37,584 bases of DNA, taken from Vallitalea sp. GTDB lineage: Bacteria; Bacillota; Clostridia; Lachnospirales; Vallitaleaceae. The stretch spans positions 1-37,584 of the forward strand of contig JAOASG010000009.1 of NCBI GenBank assembly GCA_025210235.1. The letters are read 5' to 3'. Shown piece after piece: positions 8,434-17,073 of the stretch. Under the pieces are notes generated by a model. The model saw only the letters and a list, made by a program, of their open reading frames with translations, was not told the origin of the DNA and searched no databases. A program made the position numbers and the translations under genes. Every line of letters starts with the position of its first letter. The stretch's first letter is position 1.

Positions 8434-8463
8434 TAGACAATACTCTGTTTTTATAAGTATAAT
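8434..8463 (+). promoter_or_regulatory. Probable promoter of the TIM-barrel gene
   Basis: TAGACA (8434-8439), an 18-base spacer and a consensus TATAAT (8458-8463) lie 44 bases upstream of the GTG start. Confidence 0.5.
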
Positions 8464-8506
8464 TATAAGTAACTTAATTTTGAAGACTAGAAGGGAGTAA
8501 ATAATA

Positions 8507-9199
8507 GTGTGTGATATTGCTATTTCAACAGCTGCATTCTGTTTGTGGGATATTGGACCGGAACGCAAACTGAACATTTGTAGGGAGTTAGGATTTAATC
8601 GTATTGTTATTGCGTTTAGTACATTGAAAATGCTTCGCCAGTTTGCTTCATCACCTAAGCTATGTGAAAAATTGACACAGTTTACTAATGTGATGATTCA
8701 TGCGCCTTGGTGTGGAATCAATTATAAAAATAATAAAGCAACGAAAGATGTATTTGCTCATATAGATCTAATTGTTCAAAAAGTAAAAATTGATGCCGTA
8801 ATTTTTCACTTTGATTGTATTAAGGATTGGTCACAGTTTAGAGATTGCTCGTTTCCTTATTATATAAAAAATCCTAATAATTCATCGTGGCAGACTTTTG
8901 ATAATGCATTAAATCAACATGGTTTTGATAGTGTATTAGATATTAATCGATCGATCCGTTTTGAAAAGTATATTGATAAATACTTAGATCATCATAAAGA
9001 GCAGATAAAAGCTGTCCATGTGAGTGGCTTTATTGATGAACTAGGGCGCACCCCAATTGTTGAGAGTGGGCAAATGGAACTACTGAATAAAGTTAAACAA
9101 GTCGATGCCCCTATTATTATTGAAGGGCTATTTTCTCCAGGCGATTTTCAAGGTATACGAGAAGAAATTAAAGTCATTCAAGATAGTGTGTATGGATAA
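8507..9199 (+). CDS. Xylose isomerase-like TIM-barrel protein (AP endonuclease family 2 fold)
   Basis: A 230-residue product starting at GTG, with AAGGGAG ten bases upstream. Short beta-strand/helix repeats such as VMIHAPW (~63-69), AVIFHFD (~97-103), SVLDIN (~141-146), IKAVHVSGF (~167-175) and APIIIEG (~200-206) match the metal-binding strands of sugar phosphate isomerase/epimerase TIM barrels. Histidine, aspartate and glutamate at strand ends are plausible metal ligands. At 230 residues it is somewhat shorter than the usual 260-290. It stands alone on the plus strand, between the MarR unit and the IS30 remnant. The substrate is unknown. Confidence 0.7.
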   Translation: MCDIAISTAAFCLWDIGPERKLNICRELGFNRIVIAFSTLKMLRQFASSPKLCEKLTQFTNVMIHAPWCGINYKNNKATKDVFAHIDLIVQKVKIDAVIFHFDCIKDWSQFRDCSFPYYIKNPNNSSWQTFDNALNQHGFDSVLDINRSIRFEKYIDKYLDHHKEQIKAVHVSGFIDELGRTPIVESGQMELLNKVKQVDAPIIIEGLFSPGDFQGIREEIKVIQDSVYG

Positions 9200-9210
9200 A
9201 TTTATTCTAT

Positions 9211-9300
9211 TTAAGAACAGACCTCAGAAGGTGTTTTATATTCTAAACATTTCCGAGGTCTATTATTTATTAAATCTACATAATAATTCAAATCATCTTT
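9211..9300 (-). pseudogene. C-terminal remnant of an IS30-family transposase
   Basis: Minus-strand translation gives KDDLNYYVDLINNRPRKCLE and then YKTPSEVCS and a stop. The INNRPRKCL..KTP.EV block is the characteristic C-terminus of IS30-family transposases. Only about 29 codons survive. Upstream of the remnant, in the same frame, lies a 57-bp copy of the aldo/keto reductase 3' region, so the transposase body has been replaced. The 7-bp arms AGACCTC and GAGGTCT inside it could form a weak terminator for the plus-strand TIM-barrel gene. No terminal inverted repeat was recognised. Confidence 0.75.
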
Positions 9301-9357
9301 TCGTTTTATCATTTGTACAGTTTCAGGTATATTTATTGAATGTGGACATTTTTTTAT
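9301..9357. repeat. 57-bp direct repeat, left copy (aldo/keto reductase fragment)
   Basis: This is identical over 57 bases to 17110-17166 in the same orientation. The right copy codes for part of the C-terminus of the aldo/keto reductase (PETVQMIKR region). The left copy lies in non-coding DNA 13 bases past the ccsI stop, joined to the IS30 remnant. The pair brackets the whole cellulose cluster. Confidence 0.95.
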
Positions 9358-9370
9358 TGTTCTTTTATTA

Positions 9371-10576
9371 TTATTTTATAAATTCAAAAAATTCCTCGAC
9401 AAGATTCTGAGGAGAATAAGATACAAAAACAAAATCTAATTCTGTACTATTTATAAAATTCAAAGCATTACCTTTATAATATCTTGGATCAATTAAATAT
9501 ACATCAGAACATATTGAAGAAAAAAAAGATATCAAAGGAACAGCTAATGAATCTTTTATAAATAATACCTTCAATCCATTTGTATTTTCTTTATTTTTAA
9601 TATGAGCAAATGGCTGATTTCCATAAAGGTAAGAAAAATATTTATCTGACATTATACCATATGTATCATATTTTCTAATAGGATTAATAGCTATAAGCGA
9701 TTCTTCAAACCTTCCTGTCAAAGTTCCTTTTGTAAATTTATTTTCAAAATAAAAATCATAATTTGTCTTAAATTTAGGATAAATTAAAGAAAAATCATCT
9801 ACATCTGAATAGTATTTTCCTGTTTTTCTTCCCATAGAACCAATAAATGAATCTTTATATTTAATTATATTATAGTTACTAATATTCGTATAAAAATTTA
9901 TATTATCAATATTCAAACTATATATTTCATTAATATTCATAACTAACTGCCTAAATCCCCAAAAAGCAGTTTCAATTTTCCAATGATGGTCAGTATTAAA
10001 AAATAAATCATTACCGTTTATACCGCTTTCTAAGATTCCCTTACGTAAATCTATAGTATCAATTTTAACCGATTTTAGTTCACTTAAAAATTGATCTGCC
10101 ACTTCATTATTATAATGATAGGGAATTCCTTTGGGAAATTTTGTATGTCCTTTAATATATTTATCTGGTGTCATCAAATATACAAATTTAGTTTTTGAAC
10201 TTTCTATACACTTATCAAGTTTACTCATCTTTTCTGTAATAATTTTAGTAGAATTTAGTTTGTCTGCAAAGTAAGTAAAATGTAATTTACCTTCTGTATC
10301 TTTTACAACCTCAAAATTAGATAGCTCATTCTTACCCATAAGCCTTTGCATATATCCATACGCTTCAATCAGTTTGTATTTTCCATAAATATTTTCATTA
10401 ATTTTATTTTCAATACCCAAAATATACTCTTTTACAGGTACAACTTCTTTTTTTTGAACTGCTAATTTTAGAGTCTTATAGTTCGTAAATATATTTATAA
10501 ATGAAAAACAGAATAAAAATACTATAAAGCATGTAGCTGTTATAAATTTTTTAATAAATAGTCTATTCATATTCAT
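9371..10576 (-). CDS. ccsI: DHHW/AlgJ-like O-acetyltransferase accessory protein of the cellulose cluster (CcsI-like)
   Basis: A 401-residue protein with an N-terminal membrane anchor (about 8-30) and an extracytoplasmic SGNH-like domain. The DHHW motif (NTDHHWK, ~196-199) is the Asp-His part of the catalytic triad in AlgJ/AlgX-type acetyltransferases. FIKDSLAVPL near residue 345 is the serine block. It should transfer acetyl groups passed across the membrane by the MBOAT partner onto the nascent glucan. It follows ccsH by a few bases. The ATG at 10576 is preferred because AAGGAA lies upstream at good spacing; a GTG two codons earlier is too close. It is the last gene of the cluster. Names follow the clostridial ccsZABHI scheme. 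Confidence 0.8.
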   Translation of the reverse strand: MNMNRLFIKKFITATCFIVFLFCFSFINIFTNYKTLKLAVQKKEVVPVKEYILGIENKINENIYGKYKLIEAYGYMQRLMGKNELSNFEVVKDTEGKLHFTYFADKLNSTKIITEKMSKLDKCIESSKTKFVYLMTPDKYIKGHTKFPKGIPYHYNNEVADQFLSELKSVKIDTIDLRKGILESGINGNDLFFNTDHHWKIETAFWGFRQLVMNINEIYSLNIDNINFYTNISNYNIIKYKDSFIGSMGRKTGKYYSDVDDFSLIYPKFKTNYDFYFENKFTKGTLTGRFEESLIAINPIRKYDTYGIMSDKYFSYLYGNQPFAHIKNKENTNGLKVLFIKDSLAVPLISFFSSICSDVYLIDPRYYKGNALNFINSTELDFVFVSYSPQNLVEEFFEFIK

Positions 10577-10590
10577 TACCACTTTCCTTT

Positions 10591-12012
10591 TTAAAAATTA
10601 AAGTAAATAAATGGATTATAAGTTCCTTTTGTCAAATATGAAACACATATTAAAAACATCAATATCATTACAAAAGGATATCCAAAATCAAGTATTATAC
10701 TTCCTGGTGTCCCATCCACAATAAACGTATTCATTCTTTTTGCTATTGGAGTTGAAAATATTATTCCTGCTGTAAAAAAAACAATATATTCTTTTAAAAA
10801 CATAAATGTATAATCACTCCAAAAACCATATTTATAAAACTCAAACATGCTCGAAATAAACTTACCAGCCTCAACTAAATTATCAGCTCTAAATATGACC
10901 CAACCTAAATTAACAACAAATAAAACATATAAATTACGAATTAACTTATATGATATGATTTTATCAATATTAAAAAACTTTTCTACCGCTATAAAAGTAA
11001 AGTGTAAAATTCCCCATAAAACAAAGGTCCATTCTGCTCCATGCCATATACCTGTAAATATCCAAACTATAAATAAATTACGTATAACCTTGTCTTTATT
11101 TTTTATGCGAGACCCGCCTAATGGAAAATATACATATTCTTTGAACCATCTTCCAAGTGACATATGCCACCTACGCCAAAACTCTGTAATGGATTTTGAT
11201 ATATACGGATAATTAAAGTTTTCTTCAAATTTAAATCCAAATATCAACCCTAAACCAATAGCCATATCAGAATACCCAGAAAAATCAAAAAATATTTGTA
11301 ATGTATATGCAATAGATCCAAGCCAAGCAAGACTAGAAGGTACAGCTGCAACTGTATTCATTTCAAAAATACGATCTGCGATAATTGCCATATTGTTAGC
11401 AATCAATACTTTTTTTGAAAGACCAGTAATAAATCTACAAGTTCCTACAGAAAATTTTTTCCAAGACTCTCTTCTATTAGTTATTTGATCTGCAATTGTA
11501 CTATAACGTACAATCGGGCCTGCAATTAACTGAGGAAAAAATGATATATATAAAGCAACATAAAAAAGATTTTTTTGCACATATCCATTTTTTCTATAAA
11601 CGTCTACTACATAAGACATTGCTTGGAATGTAAAAAATGAAATTCCTATTGGTAATGCTATATTAGGTATATGTATTTGAAAATTAGTAATTTGATTAAT
11701 TGTTCTAGTAGCAAATCCAAGATATTTAAAAAAGAAAAGCAAGCCTAAATTAACAGAACACATCGAAACAAGAATAATTTTTGAAATAGATTTTTTATCT
11801 CTATGCCGATCAACTAACAGTGCAAAGATGTAATTACATACGATAGATGCAATCATTATTAGCACGAACCATGGCTCACCCCAAGCATAAAAAAACAAAC
11901 TTGCAAATAGCAAAAAAATATTTTTAAGTGTATTTGAAAACCCTAAAGTATAATAAAGTAATAATACTGTAGGAAAAAAATAAAATAAGAATACTATACT
12001 TGAAAAAAGCAT
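10591..12012 (-). CDS. ccsH: MBOAT-family polysaccharide O-acetyltransferase (AlgI/CcsH-like)
   Basis: A 473-residue polytopic membrane protein. MBOAT hallmarks are clear: FWRRWHMSLGRWF with H283, and the catalytic histidine in GIWHGAEWTF (H324), surrounded by membrane helices. PIGISFFTFQAMSYVVDVYR (121-140) is the conserved AlgI-like core segment. In alginate and acetylated-cellulose systems this protein moves acetyl groups from a cytoplasmic donor across the membrane to an AlgJ/DHHW partner, here the next gene. The ATG at 12012 is preceded by GAGAGGGG. It is 25 bases downstream of ccsZ. It indicates that the polymer made here is O-acetylated. Confidence 0.9.
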   Translation of the reverse strand: MLFSSIVFLFYFFPTVLLLYYTLGFSNTLKNIFLLFASLFFYAWGEPWFVLIMIASIVCNYIFALLVDRHRDKKSISKIILVSMCSVNLGLLFFFKYLGFATRTINQITNFQIHIPNIALPIGISFFTFQAMSYVVDVYRKNGYVQKNLFYVALYISFFPQLIAGPIVRYSTIADQITNRRESWKKFSVGTCRFITGLSKKVLIANNMAIIADRIFEMNTVAAVPSSLAWLGSIAYTLQIFFDFSGYSDMAIGLGLIFGFKFEENFNYPYISKSITEFWRRWHMSLGRWFKEYVYFPLGGSRIKNKDKVIRNLFIVWIFTGIWHGAEWTFVLWGILHFTFIAVEKFFNIDKIISYKLIRNLYVLFVVNLGWVIFRADNLVEAGKFISSMFEFYKYGFWSDYTFMFLKEYIVFFTAGIIFSTPIAKRMNTFIVDGTPGSIILDFGYPFVMILMFLICVSYLTKGTYNPFIYFNF

Positions 12013-12037
12013 AAGTTCCCCTCTCTTTTTTAATTGT

Positions 12038-13054
12038 CTATCGCTTTTCTATAAGAGCATCTAAAAGAAATTCATTCCAACAAGATCTTTTGGTATCATA
12101 AACCCCAAATTCAGAACAAAATTCCCAATATCCCCACGCAAATCCCATTTCTTCAGCAGTTTTTCTTACATTTTCAACCCATACTACACGATCTTTTTGA
12201 GGAGCATTTTTGTTAACTCCAAACTCACCTAAAAAAACTATTATTCTATTTTCATCTGCCCATTTTTTGACTTTGGAGAATCTTTCTTTGATATATTTAC
12301 TTTGTGAATCAGTTCCACTCCAAGGAATATTTTTTAAATGTTCAAACCCTTCATGGTACACATTTCCTTGAAATGTAAATTCATTTGGTTCATAAAAATG
12401 AAATGTAGCTATAAGATTTTTATCTTTAGGCAATTTTAAATATTTCAAATTATCTAAAGACGAAAATCCAGTTGATCCAATAATTATAAGTCTATATTTA
12501 TTAGTCTTACGAACTATTCTTATTGCTTCATTTAAATATTTATTCCATATATAATATTTAAGATTTTTATTAGGTTCATTAAGTATTTCAAAAACAAGTT
12601 TATCTGAATGATTTTGATATCTTTGTGAAAGCTGTTCCCATATTCTTAAAAAGCAATTTTTATATTTATCCGGTTCCTTCATCAACTCTGAAAAGTGATG
12701 CAAATCTAGAATAACTACTAAGTCTTTACTTATAGCATAATCAATATATTCATCCACTTCTTTCATAAAATTCTCTTCAAGTTTATAATTTGGTTGATCT
12801 TTTGCATAGTCAGAAAACCTTACAGGTATTCGAACACTATCAAATCCTGCATTTTTTATTAAATCAAAGTATTCATTCTTAAGCTCTACATCCCATTTAA
12901 TATTTTTAGGAGAATCTAATGCATTTCCTATATTCATACACTTATGAAAAGGCAATGTAGCTTTATTTTGATTACAATATTTAATAAGCATAAAACAAGA
13001 TATAGTTATAAATAAAAGCAATATCATTACTAGTCTATATTTTCTTTTTTCCAT
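12038..13054 (-). CDS. ccsZ: Membrane-anchored GH5 endo-beta-1,4-glucanase of the cellulose cluster (CcsZ-like)
   Basis: A 338-residue protein with an N-terminal signal-anchor (about 8-25) and a GH5 barrel. The acid/base glutamate is in LNEPN (E160) and the nucleophile in VFLGEFG (E277). HHF and TFHFYEP carry other conserved active-site residues. The start at 13054 is chosen because GGAGG sits five bases upstream, inside the end of ccsB; an ATG four codons earlier overlaps that Shine-Dalgarno site. The final bases of ccsB overlap the start. Cellulose synthase operons usually carry such a glucanase for polymer release or editing. The orthologous clostridial CcsZ was shown to be a GH5 subfamily 4 endoglucanase. 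Confidence 0.88.
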   Translation of the reverse strand: MEKRKYRLVMILLLFITISCFMLIKYCNQNKATLPFHKCMNIGNALDSPKNIKWDVELKNEYFDLIKNAGFDSVRIPVRFSDYAKDQPNYKLEENFMKEVDEYIDYAISKDLVVILDLHHFSELMKEPDKYKNCFLRIWEQLSQRYQNHSDKLVFEILNEPNKNLKYYIWNKYLNEAIRIVRKTNKYRLIIIGSTGFSSLDNLKYLKLPKDKNLIATFHFYEPNEFTFQGNVYHEGFEHLKNIPWSGTDSQSKYIKERFSKVKKWADENRIIVFLGEFGVNKNAPQKDRVVWVENVRKTAEEMGFAWGYWEFCSEFGVYDTKRSCWNEFLLDALIEKR

Positions 13055-14127
13055 TTTATCCTCCATAATAAATAAATGGTTAATAACAGAATAACTGTCA
13101 AAATAATGATTATCCTAAATAAAATAATAGTATCTGTACGATTAAAAAGTTCCTGTGAACTGATTACTTTTCTCACTTCATTTTCTTTTGGCACTGTAAG
13201 ACTTAATCCCTCTTTATCTTTTAAGTTTAATATAGATGAATCTGATAAGTTAATCTCAAATATAAAATTGAATTTATCATTAATTACAGATTTTATATTA
13301 ATTTTTTTAACAATAGAATTTGCTAGTACTGTCAATCTACCACCTTTAGTAATTGATACCCCTTCTACTTCTTCTTCCAAATAAAAGGATGCTGTATTTT
13401 CACTACCTTCTTTACAATTAGTTATCATTTTATATTGAGCAATAGATTCCCCTATTATAGGTTTTACTACATTTTTATCACCATCTATTTTTAAATTTAA
13501 AATTTCTTTTGGTATATTTGACTTTTGAGGAGAAATTAATTGAATATTACTGATTTCCATTTTTTGAATAATATCTTCTTTAGTAGTTGTCTGAATGCCA
13601 AAAGAAATGACTTTTCTAAATGTTTCTTTATTAAAATTAAAATTCTTCAACGGTATATGAACTCTTCCCTCAAAATCATTATTAAGTTCAAACCCTTCAC
13701 TTTGAATATCTATAGCTTTCATATAATTATTTTTTTCTTTTTGTAAAAATATATATTCGCCTTCTTCTAACATAATATATTCACCATTATCTAGAATAGC
13801 AAATAAATTTATCTTAATTGCTGTATCTGACAAATTCTTTATATAAAAAGATACTTCTCTATAACGTGACCAATCACATTTAGAATTAATACAAAATAAA
13901 GATGTATAATAACCTTTTTGAAATTTCATCGTATTTGTTTCTAACTTTATGAATTTATCTTTAATAACTTGACATTTATTATTCCCACCATTATGTTTTA
14001 CAGTTACACTGTTGAGTTTGATATCCAAGTTAGAATGCATAGCATACGATGGAAATACAAAAAAGAGAAACAATAATATAATAGATGCAAAATATGAAAT
14101 TTTTATGTGTTTTTTTCTATATAACAT
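13030..14127 (-). CDS. ccsB: Putative cellulose synthase accessory protein (CcsB-like)
   Basis: A 365-residue protein with an N-terminal signal or anchor (about 10-29), an extracytoplasmic beta-rich domain with carbohydrate-binding-module character (DWSRYREVSFYIKN and later FEGRVHIPLKNFNF segments), and a C-terminal transmembrane helix (~335-358) ending in a basic tail. This topology resembles that of BcsB, which guides the glucan outside the membrane, though there is no obvious BcsB sequence motif. It lies between the PilZ part of the synthase (14-base gap) and ccsZ (overlap). I assign it mainly by position and topology within the ccsA-B-Z-H-I order. GGGAGG precedes the ATG. Confidence 0.65.
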   Translation of the reverse strand: MLYRKKHIKISYFASIILLFLFFVFPSYAMHSNLDIKLNSVTVKHNGGNNKCQVIKDKFIKLETNTMKFQKGYYTSLFCINSKCDWSRYREVSFYIKNLSDTAIKINLFAILDNGEYIMLEEGEYIFLQKEKNNYMKAIDIQSEGFELNNDFEGRVHIPLKNFNFNKETFRKVISFGIQTTTKEDIIQKMEISNIQLISPQKSNIPKEILNLKIDGDKNVVKPIIGESIAQYKMITNCKEGSENTASFYLEEEVEGVSITKGGRLTVLANSIVKKINIKSVINDKFNFIFEINLSDSSILNLKDKEGLSLTVPKENEVRKVISSQELFNRTDTIILFRIIIILTVILLLTIYLLWRIKWKKENID

Positions 14128-14141
14128 ACTTACCTCCCATC

Positions 14142-14918
14142 TTATATATATCTCATTTCATCAAATTCATCAGGAACATTGTTTTCTATTTCTAATCTTT
14201 TTTCCATTCTTTCTTTTATTGATTTATCAAAACTATCAATCCACTTCCTTAGAATAAGTTCAAATTTATCATTTTGAGCAATATCCTCATAATTCACGAT
14301 GCGATAAAGCTTATCATGTGAGTTATTAATAGTTTGAACAAATTTACAGTTTAATGTAATTCCATAATCTAATGGTATAATCAAATTTTCTACACCTTCA
14401 ACTGATTCATCTATACTAAAACGAGAAAGTCTTCTATTTGACATTCTTTCTTTTTTTATTCTTTTAAATGTATTTATCTTAAGGTCTTCAAATGTACTAA
14501 CATCTGTATCTAAAACCTCAGGTAAAGATGGCTTCCTATCATAAATAATTTGTAAAAGTTGTTTTTTTTCTTCTTCTTCGATTTCAGAAATTTGAAAAGA
14601 AAATTTCCACTGTCTTTTTATATTATCTACATGAACTATTTTTGATTTAAATTTACTTATATATCTATCTGTTTTTAAAGTTATTGTATATTCTTTTTTA
14701 TAGTCAATATATTTTGGGAAATCAAACATTACTGAAAATCCACTTTCAGAAATATCTCTAGTTAAACAGTTAATTTTAAAATCACCCTTTTCAATTGTAC
14801 ATGGGATACTTATCATGGTTCTCTCATATTTTCGATAAATATTTCTTCCTGTCATAAAAAAAATAGACATCAAGATGTTATATAAATTTATTAGTAACCA
14901 AAACAAAACCACTATCAT
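14142..14918 (-). CDS. ccsA: C-terminal PilZ part of the cellulose synthase (c-di-GMP-binding), out of frame with ccsA
   Basis: The 258-residue frame opens with a membrane segment (MIVVLFWLLINLYNILMSIF) and then a PilZ domain. The c-di-GMP-binding residues are present: RKYER (RxxxR) and DISESG (DxSxxG). A basic C-terminal tail follows. No convincing ribosome binding site precedes the ATG at 14918. The frame is open further upstream, as AILSFVGIINCIRWTFTTGS, which overlaps the end of the catalytic frame. This is therefore the missing C-terminus of CcsA, displaced by one base at the T-run at 14985-14991. Joined, the protein would be about 731 residues, normal for a cellulose synthase. Separately expressed PilZ is possible but less likely. 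Confidence 0.85.
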   Translation of the reverse strand: MIVVLFWLLINLYNILMSIFFMTGRNIYRKYERTMISIPCTIEKGDFKINCLTRDISESGFSVMFDFPKYIDYKKEYTITLKTDRYISKFKSKIVHVDNIKRQWKFSFQISEIEEEEKKQLLQIIYDRKPSLPEVLDTDVSTFEDLKINTFKRIKKERMSNRRLSRFSIDESVEGVENLIIPLDYGITLNCKFVQTINNSHDKLYRIVNYEDIAQNDKFELILRKWIDSFDKSIKERMEKRLEIENNVPDEFDEMRYI

Positions 14919-14956
14919 TGCAATTGAACCGGTTGTAAAAGTCCATCTTATACAAT

Positions 14957-16336
14957 TTATGATTCCAACAAAAGATAGAATAGCAAAAAAACATGAGGTA
15001 AAACTTGCATCAATTTATATTTTCTATCATTTTCAACTTTCTCTTTTATTGTAACTGCAAATTTTTTTTGTGATATACAAAATGTTTCCGAAATAACCGG
15101 AAAAAATAAAGATGGAAATAATATATTTTCATAAACATTCGTCCATTTATTACTACGAATATTTCCTGATAATTTTCTAATACATGTATTAGTAAGCAAG
15201 TACATTGGTAGCCAAAATATAATAACCTCAAATAATGTACACTTTACAACAATAATATTAAAAACAGTAAATAAAATAGGTGCCATTATATATATCAATC
15301 TTTTCAAAGGAAAAAACCAATATAATACAGATGCAATGTAATTCAGCCTTTGTGATATAGTAAGCCCTTTTTTAAAAAGTACATTATGCTTTCGTCCTGT
15401 TTGAATACATCCTCTTGCCCATCGTTCTCTCTGCTTAATCAAACTTTTTAAATCTGAAGGAGATAATCCCGATGCATGAACATCTTTCACTGCATAGCAC
15501 TTGTATCCTTTATTTTGAATCTCTATACCAGTTGCAAAATCCTCTGTTATTACTTCCGTACAAAATCCTCCAATTTCATTTAGTGCCTTTCTTGAGATAA
15601 TAGTATTAGAACCTCCATATATAACAGAATTAGATTTATTTCTTCCAACCTGAACATCTCTATAAAAATAATCCTGCTCATTTGGAATTCTAGATTCTGA
15701 ATGTAAGTTAAATTGAAATAAATCAGGATTATAAAAACTTTGAGGTGTCTGAACGAATCCAACCTTTTCACCTGTAAAAAAATAAGGGATACATGAAGTT
15801 AAAAAACTATGCATTGGAATCATATCTGCGTCCATTGTGACAATAAGAGGTGATGAAGTACGAGACATTGCATTATTTAAATTTCCTGCCTTTGCATGCA
15901 CTCTCTCTGTTCTTGTTATATATTTTATTTTCATTTTTTTACATAACTCTTTCATTTCTTTACGATTCCCATCATCGCATAAGTATATATGAAGTTTAGA
16001 TTTATCTGGATAATCCATATTTAAGCAACCATTAATTGTCTTATATAATAATTCAACCGGTTCATTGTATGTTGCTATAAATACATCTACTTCCGGATAT
16101 TGCTCATTTTGAATTTGGGGACATTGTGTAGATTCGATATTAGTCATATTATAAAAATGAATTCCCGATTCAAACATACCTATAATTTCTATAATCAGAA
16201 GATAAAGACCAGATACAACCGCAATTATCCCGTACTCAAATGGTATTGTAAAAAAAATTCTCCATCCTAAATATATCAATGACATAATTACAGTAGTAAC
16301 AACCAGTATTTTGTTTTTAGTTATCGCTAAATTCAA
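14957..16336 (-). CDS. ccsA: Cellulose synthase catalytic subunit (GT2), truncated by a frame change
   Basis: A family-2 processive glycosyltransferase. Catalytic landmarks run in order: FIATYNEP, YLCDDGNRKE, TMDADM (DxD), FVQTPQSFYNP, YGGSNTI, ITEDFATG (TED), QRERWARG (QxxRW) and the gating loop FAVTIK. Membrane helices lie on both sides of the domain. It should polymerise UDP-glucose into beta-1,4-glucan and export it. The start is a TTG at 16336, placed 9-10 bases after AGGAGGAGGG; an earlier TTG at 16399 has no such site. The frame ends at 14957, within the membrane segment after the gating loop, and the expected PilZ continuation lies one base out of frame (14142-14918). Without the shift the product would lack c-di-GMP binding. 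Confidence 0.9.
   Translation of the reverse strand: MNLAITKNKILVVTTVIMSLIYLGWRIFFTIPFEYGIIAVVSGLYLLIIEIIGMFESGIHFYNMTNIESTQCPQIQNEQYPEVDVFIATYNEPVELLYKTINGCLNMDYPDKSKLHIYLCDDGNRKEMKELCKKMKIKYITRTERVHAKAGNLNNAMSRTSSPLIVTMDADMIPMHSFLTSCIPYFFTGEKVGFVQTPQSFYNPDLFQFNLHSESRIPNEQDYFYRDVQVGRNKSNSVIYGGSNTIISRKALNEIGGFCTEVITEDFATGIEIQNKGYKCYAVKDVHASGLSPSDLKSLIKQRERWARGCIQTGRKHNVLFKKGLTISQRLNYIASVLYWFFPLKRLIYIMAPILFTVFNIIVVKCTLFEVIIFWLPMYLLTNTCIRKLSGNIRSNKWTNVYENILFPSLFFPVISETFCISQKKFAVTIKEKVENDRKYKLMQVLPHVFLLFYLLLES
14984..14990 (-). promoter_or_regulatory. Candidate -1 slippery heptamer T TTT TTG in ccsA
   Basis: In the catalytic frame the codons read GTT TTT TTG. A one-base backward slip on T-TTT-TTG gives TTT TTT GCT ATT and leads directly into the PilZ frame. 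The heptamer fits the X-XXY-YYZ pattern. Alternatively, the 7-T run is a contracted 8-T run (phase variation, mutation or sequencing error). No stimulatory structure was verified. Confidence 0.5.
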
Positions 16337-16497
16337 AAAAGCCACCCTCCTCCTAAAAAATAAATTAATACCGTATATTATTATAAATACAAAGATCAAT
16401 CATATGCTAATACAATATTTATCATATATACCATTATTCTAAATAATTAAATATATGCATATACTTTAATAAGTAGTCTCATATTACGAAATTTAAT

Positions 16498-16872
16498 AAA
16501 TCAATAGGATTAGCTCTACATGCTTGTGACAAAGGGTACACAACTATTCCACTCTTAATAAATGCATTAAAAGAGTCTAGAAGTAACCAAACTTTAAGAA
16601 GTATTGAAAGAAAATTTTAAAAATATGATTTAATCATCGCAGATGAATTAGGATATATATCATTTGATAAGGAAGGAAGCGAATTATTATTTACATATCT
16701 TTCGCTAAGAGCAGAGAGAAAATCAACAATAATAACATCAAATTTATCTTTTAACAGATGGAATGAAATATTCAGAGACCCTGTTCTTACAGCTGCAATG
16801 GTAGATAGATTAACTCATAAATCATATGTAATAAATATGAATTCTTATAGAACTAAAGAAACTATAGCCTGA
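16498..16872 (+). pseudogene. istB: Truncated IS21-family IstB ATPase gene
   Basis: Plus-strand translation gives IGLALHACDKGYTTIPLL, then a TAA at 16618, then KYDLIIADELGYISFDKEG and SELLFTYLSLRAERKSTIIT with SNLSFNRW. These are the Walker B/sensor region and the C-terminus of IstB, the IS21 transposition helper ATPase. The Walker A half and the istA transposase are absent. It ends in TGA at 16870-16872. It lies upstream of ccsA on the opposite strand and is clearly non-functional (5' truncation plus an internal stop). Confidence 0.85.
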
Positions 16873-16896
16873 ATGAAGAAATAATTTTTTTACCCT

Positions 16897-17061
16897 AAGT
16901 GGTTCAAAATTCGATTAGAATTTGGTTCACTTTTCAGGTTCTTTCCAATGTTCGTTGAGAAATATAATTTATATTACATTTATATAGTAATTATCACTCA
17001 AAATATGCTATAATTCTGAGTATTTCAACTAAAGTTGGAAAGAACCACTTTTCACTTGACA
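16897..17061. mobile_element. Right-end repeats of the IS21 remnant
   Basis: The 12-bp sequence GGTTCTTTCCAA (16937-16948) is a perfect inverted match to TTGGAAAGAACC (17035-17046), and AAGTGGTTC (16897-16905) to GAACCACTT (17042-17050). Reading inward from 17061, the end begins TGTCAAGTG, consistent with TG...CA termini and the multiple terminal repeats of IS21 elements. The proposed end lies 13 bases from the aldo/keto reductase stop codon. The 90 bases between the repeats hold no gene. Confidence 0.55.
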
Positions 17062-17073
17062 AATACATAGTTA

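Noticed and set aside
9219..9261. Strong dedicated terminator for the TIM-barrel gene
   Set aside because: The inverted repeat is only 7 bp with a 29-base loop and lies within the IS30 remnant coding sequence; at best it is an incidental terminator.
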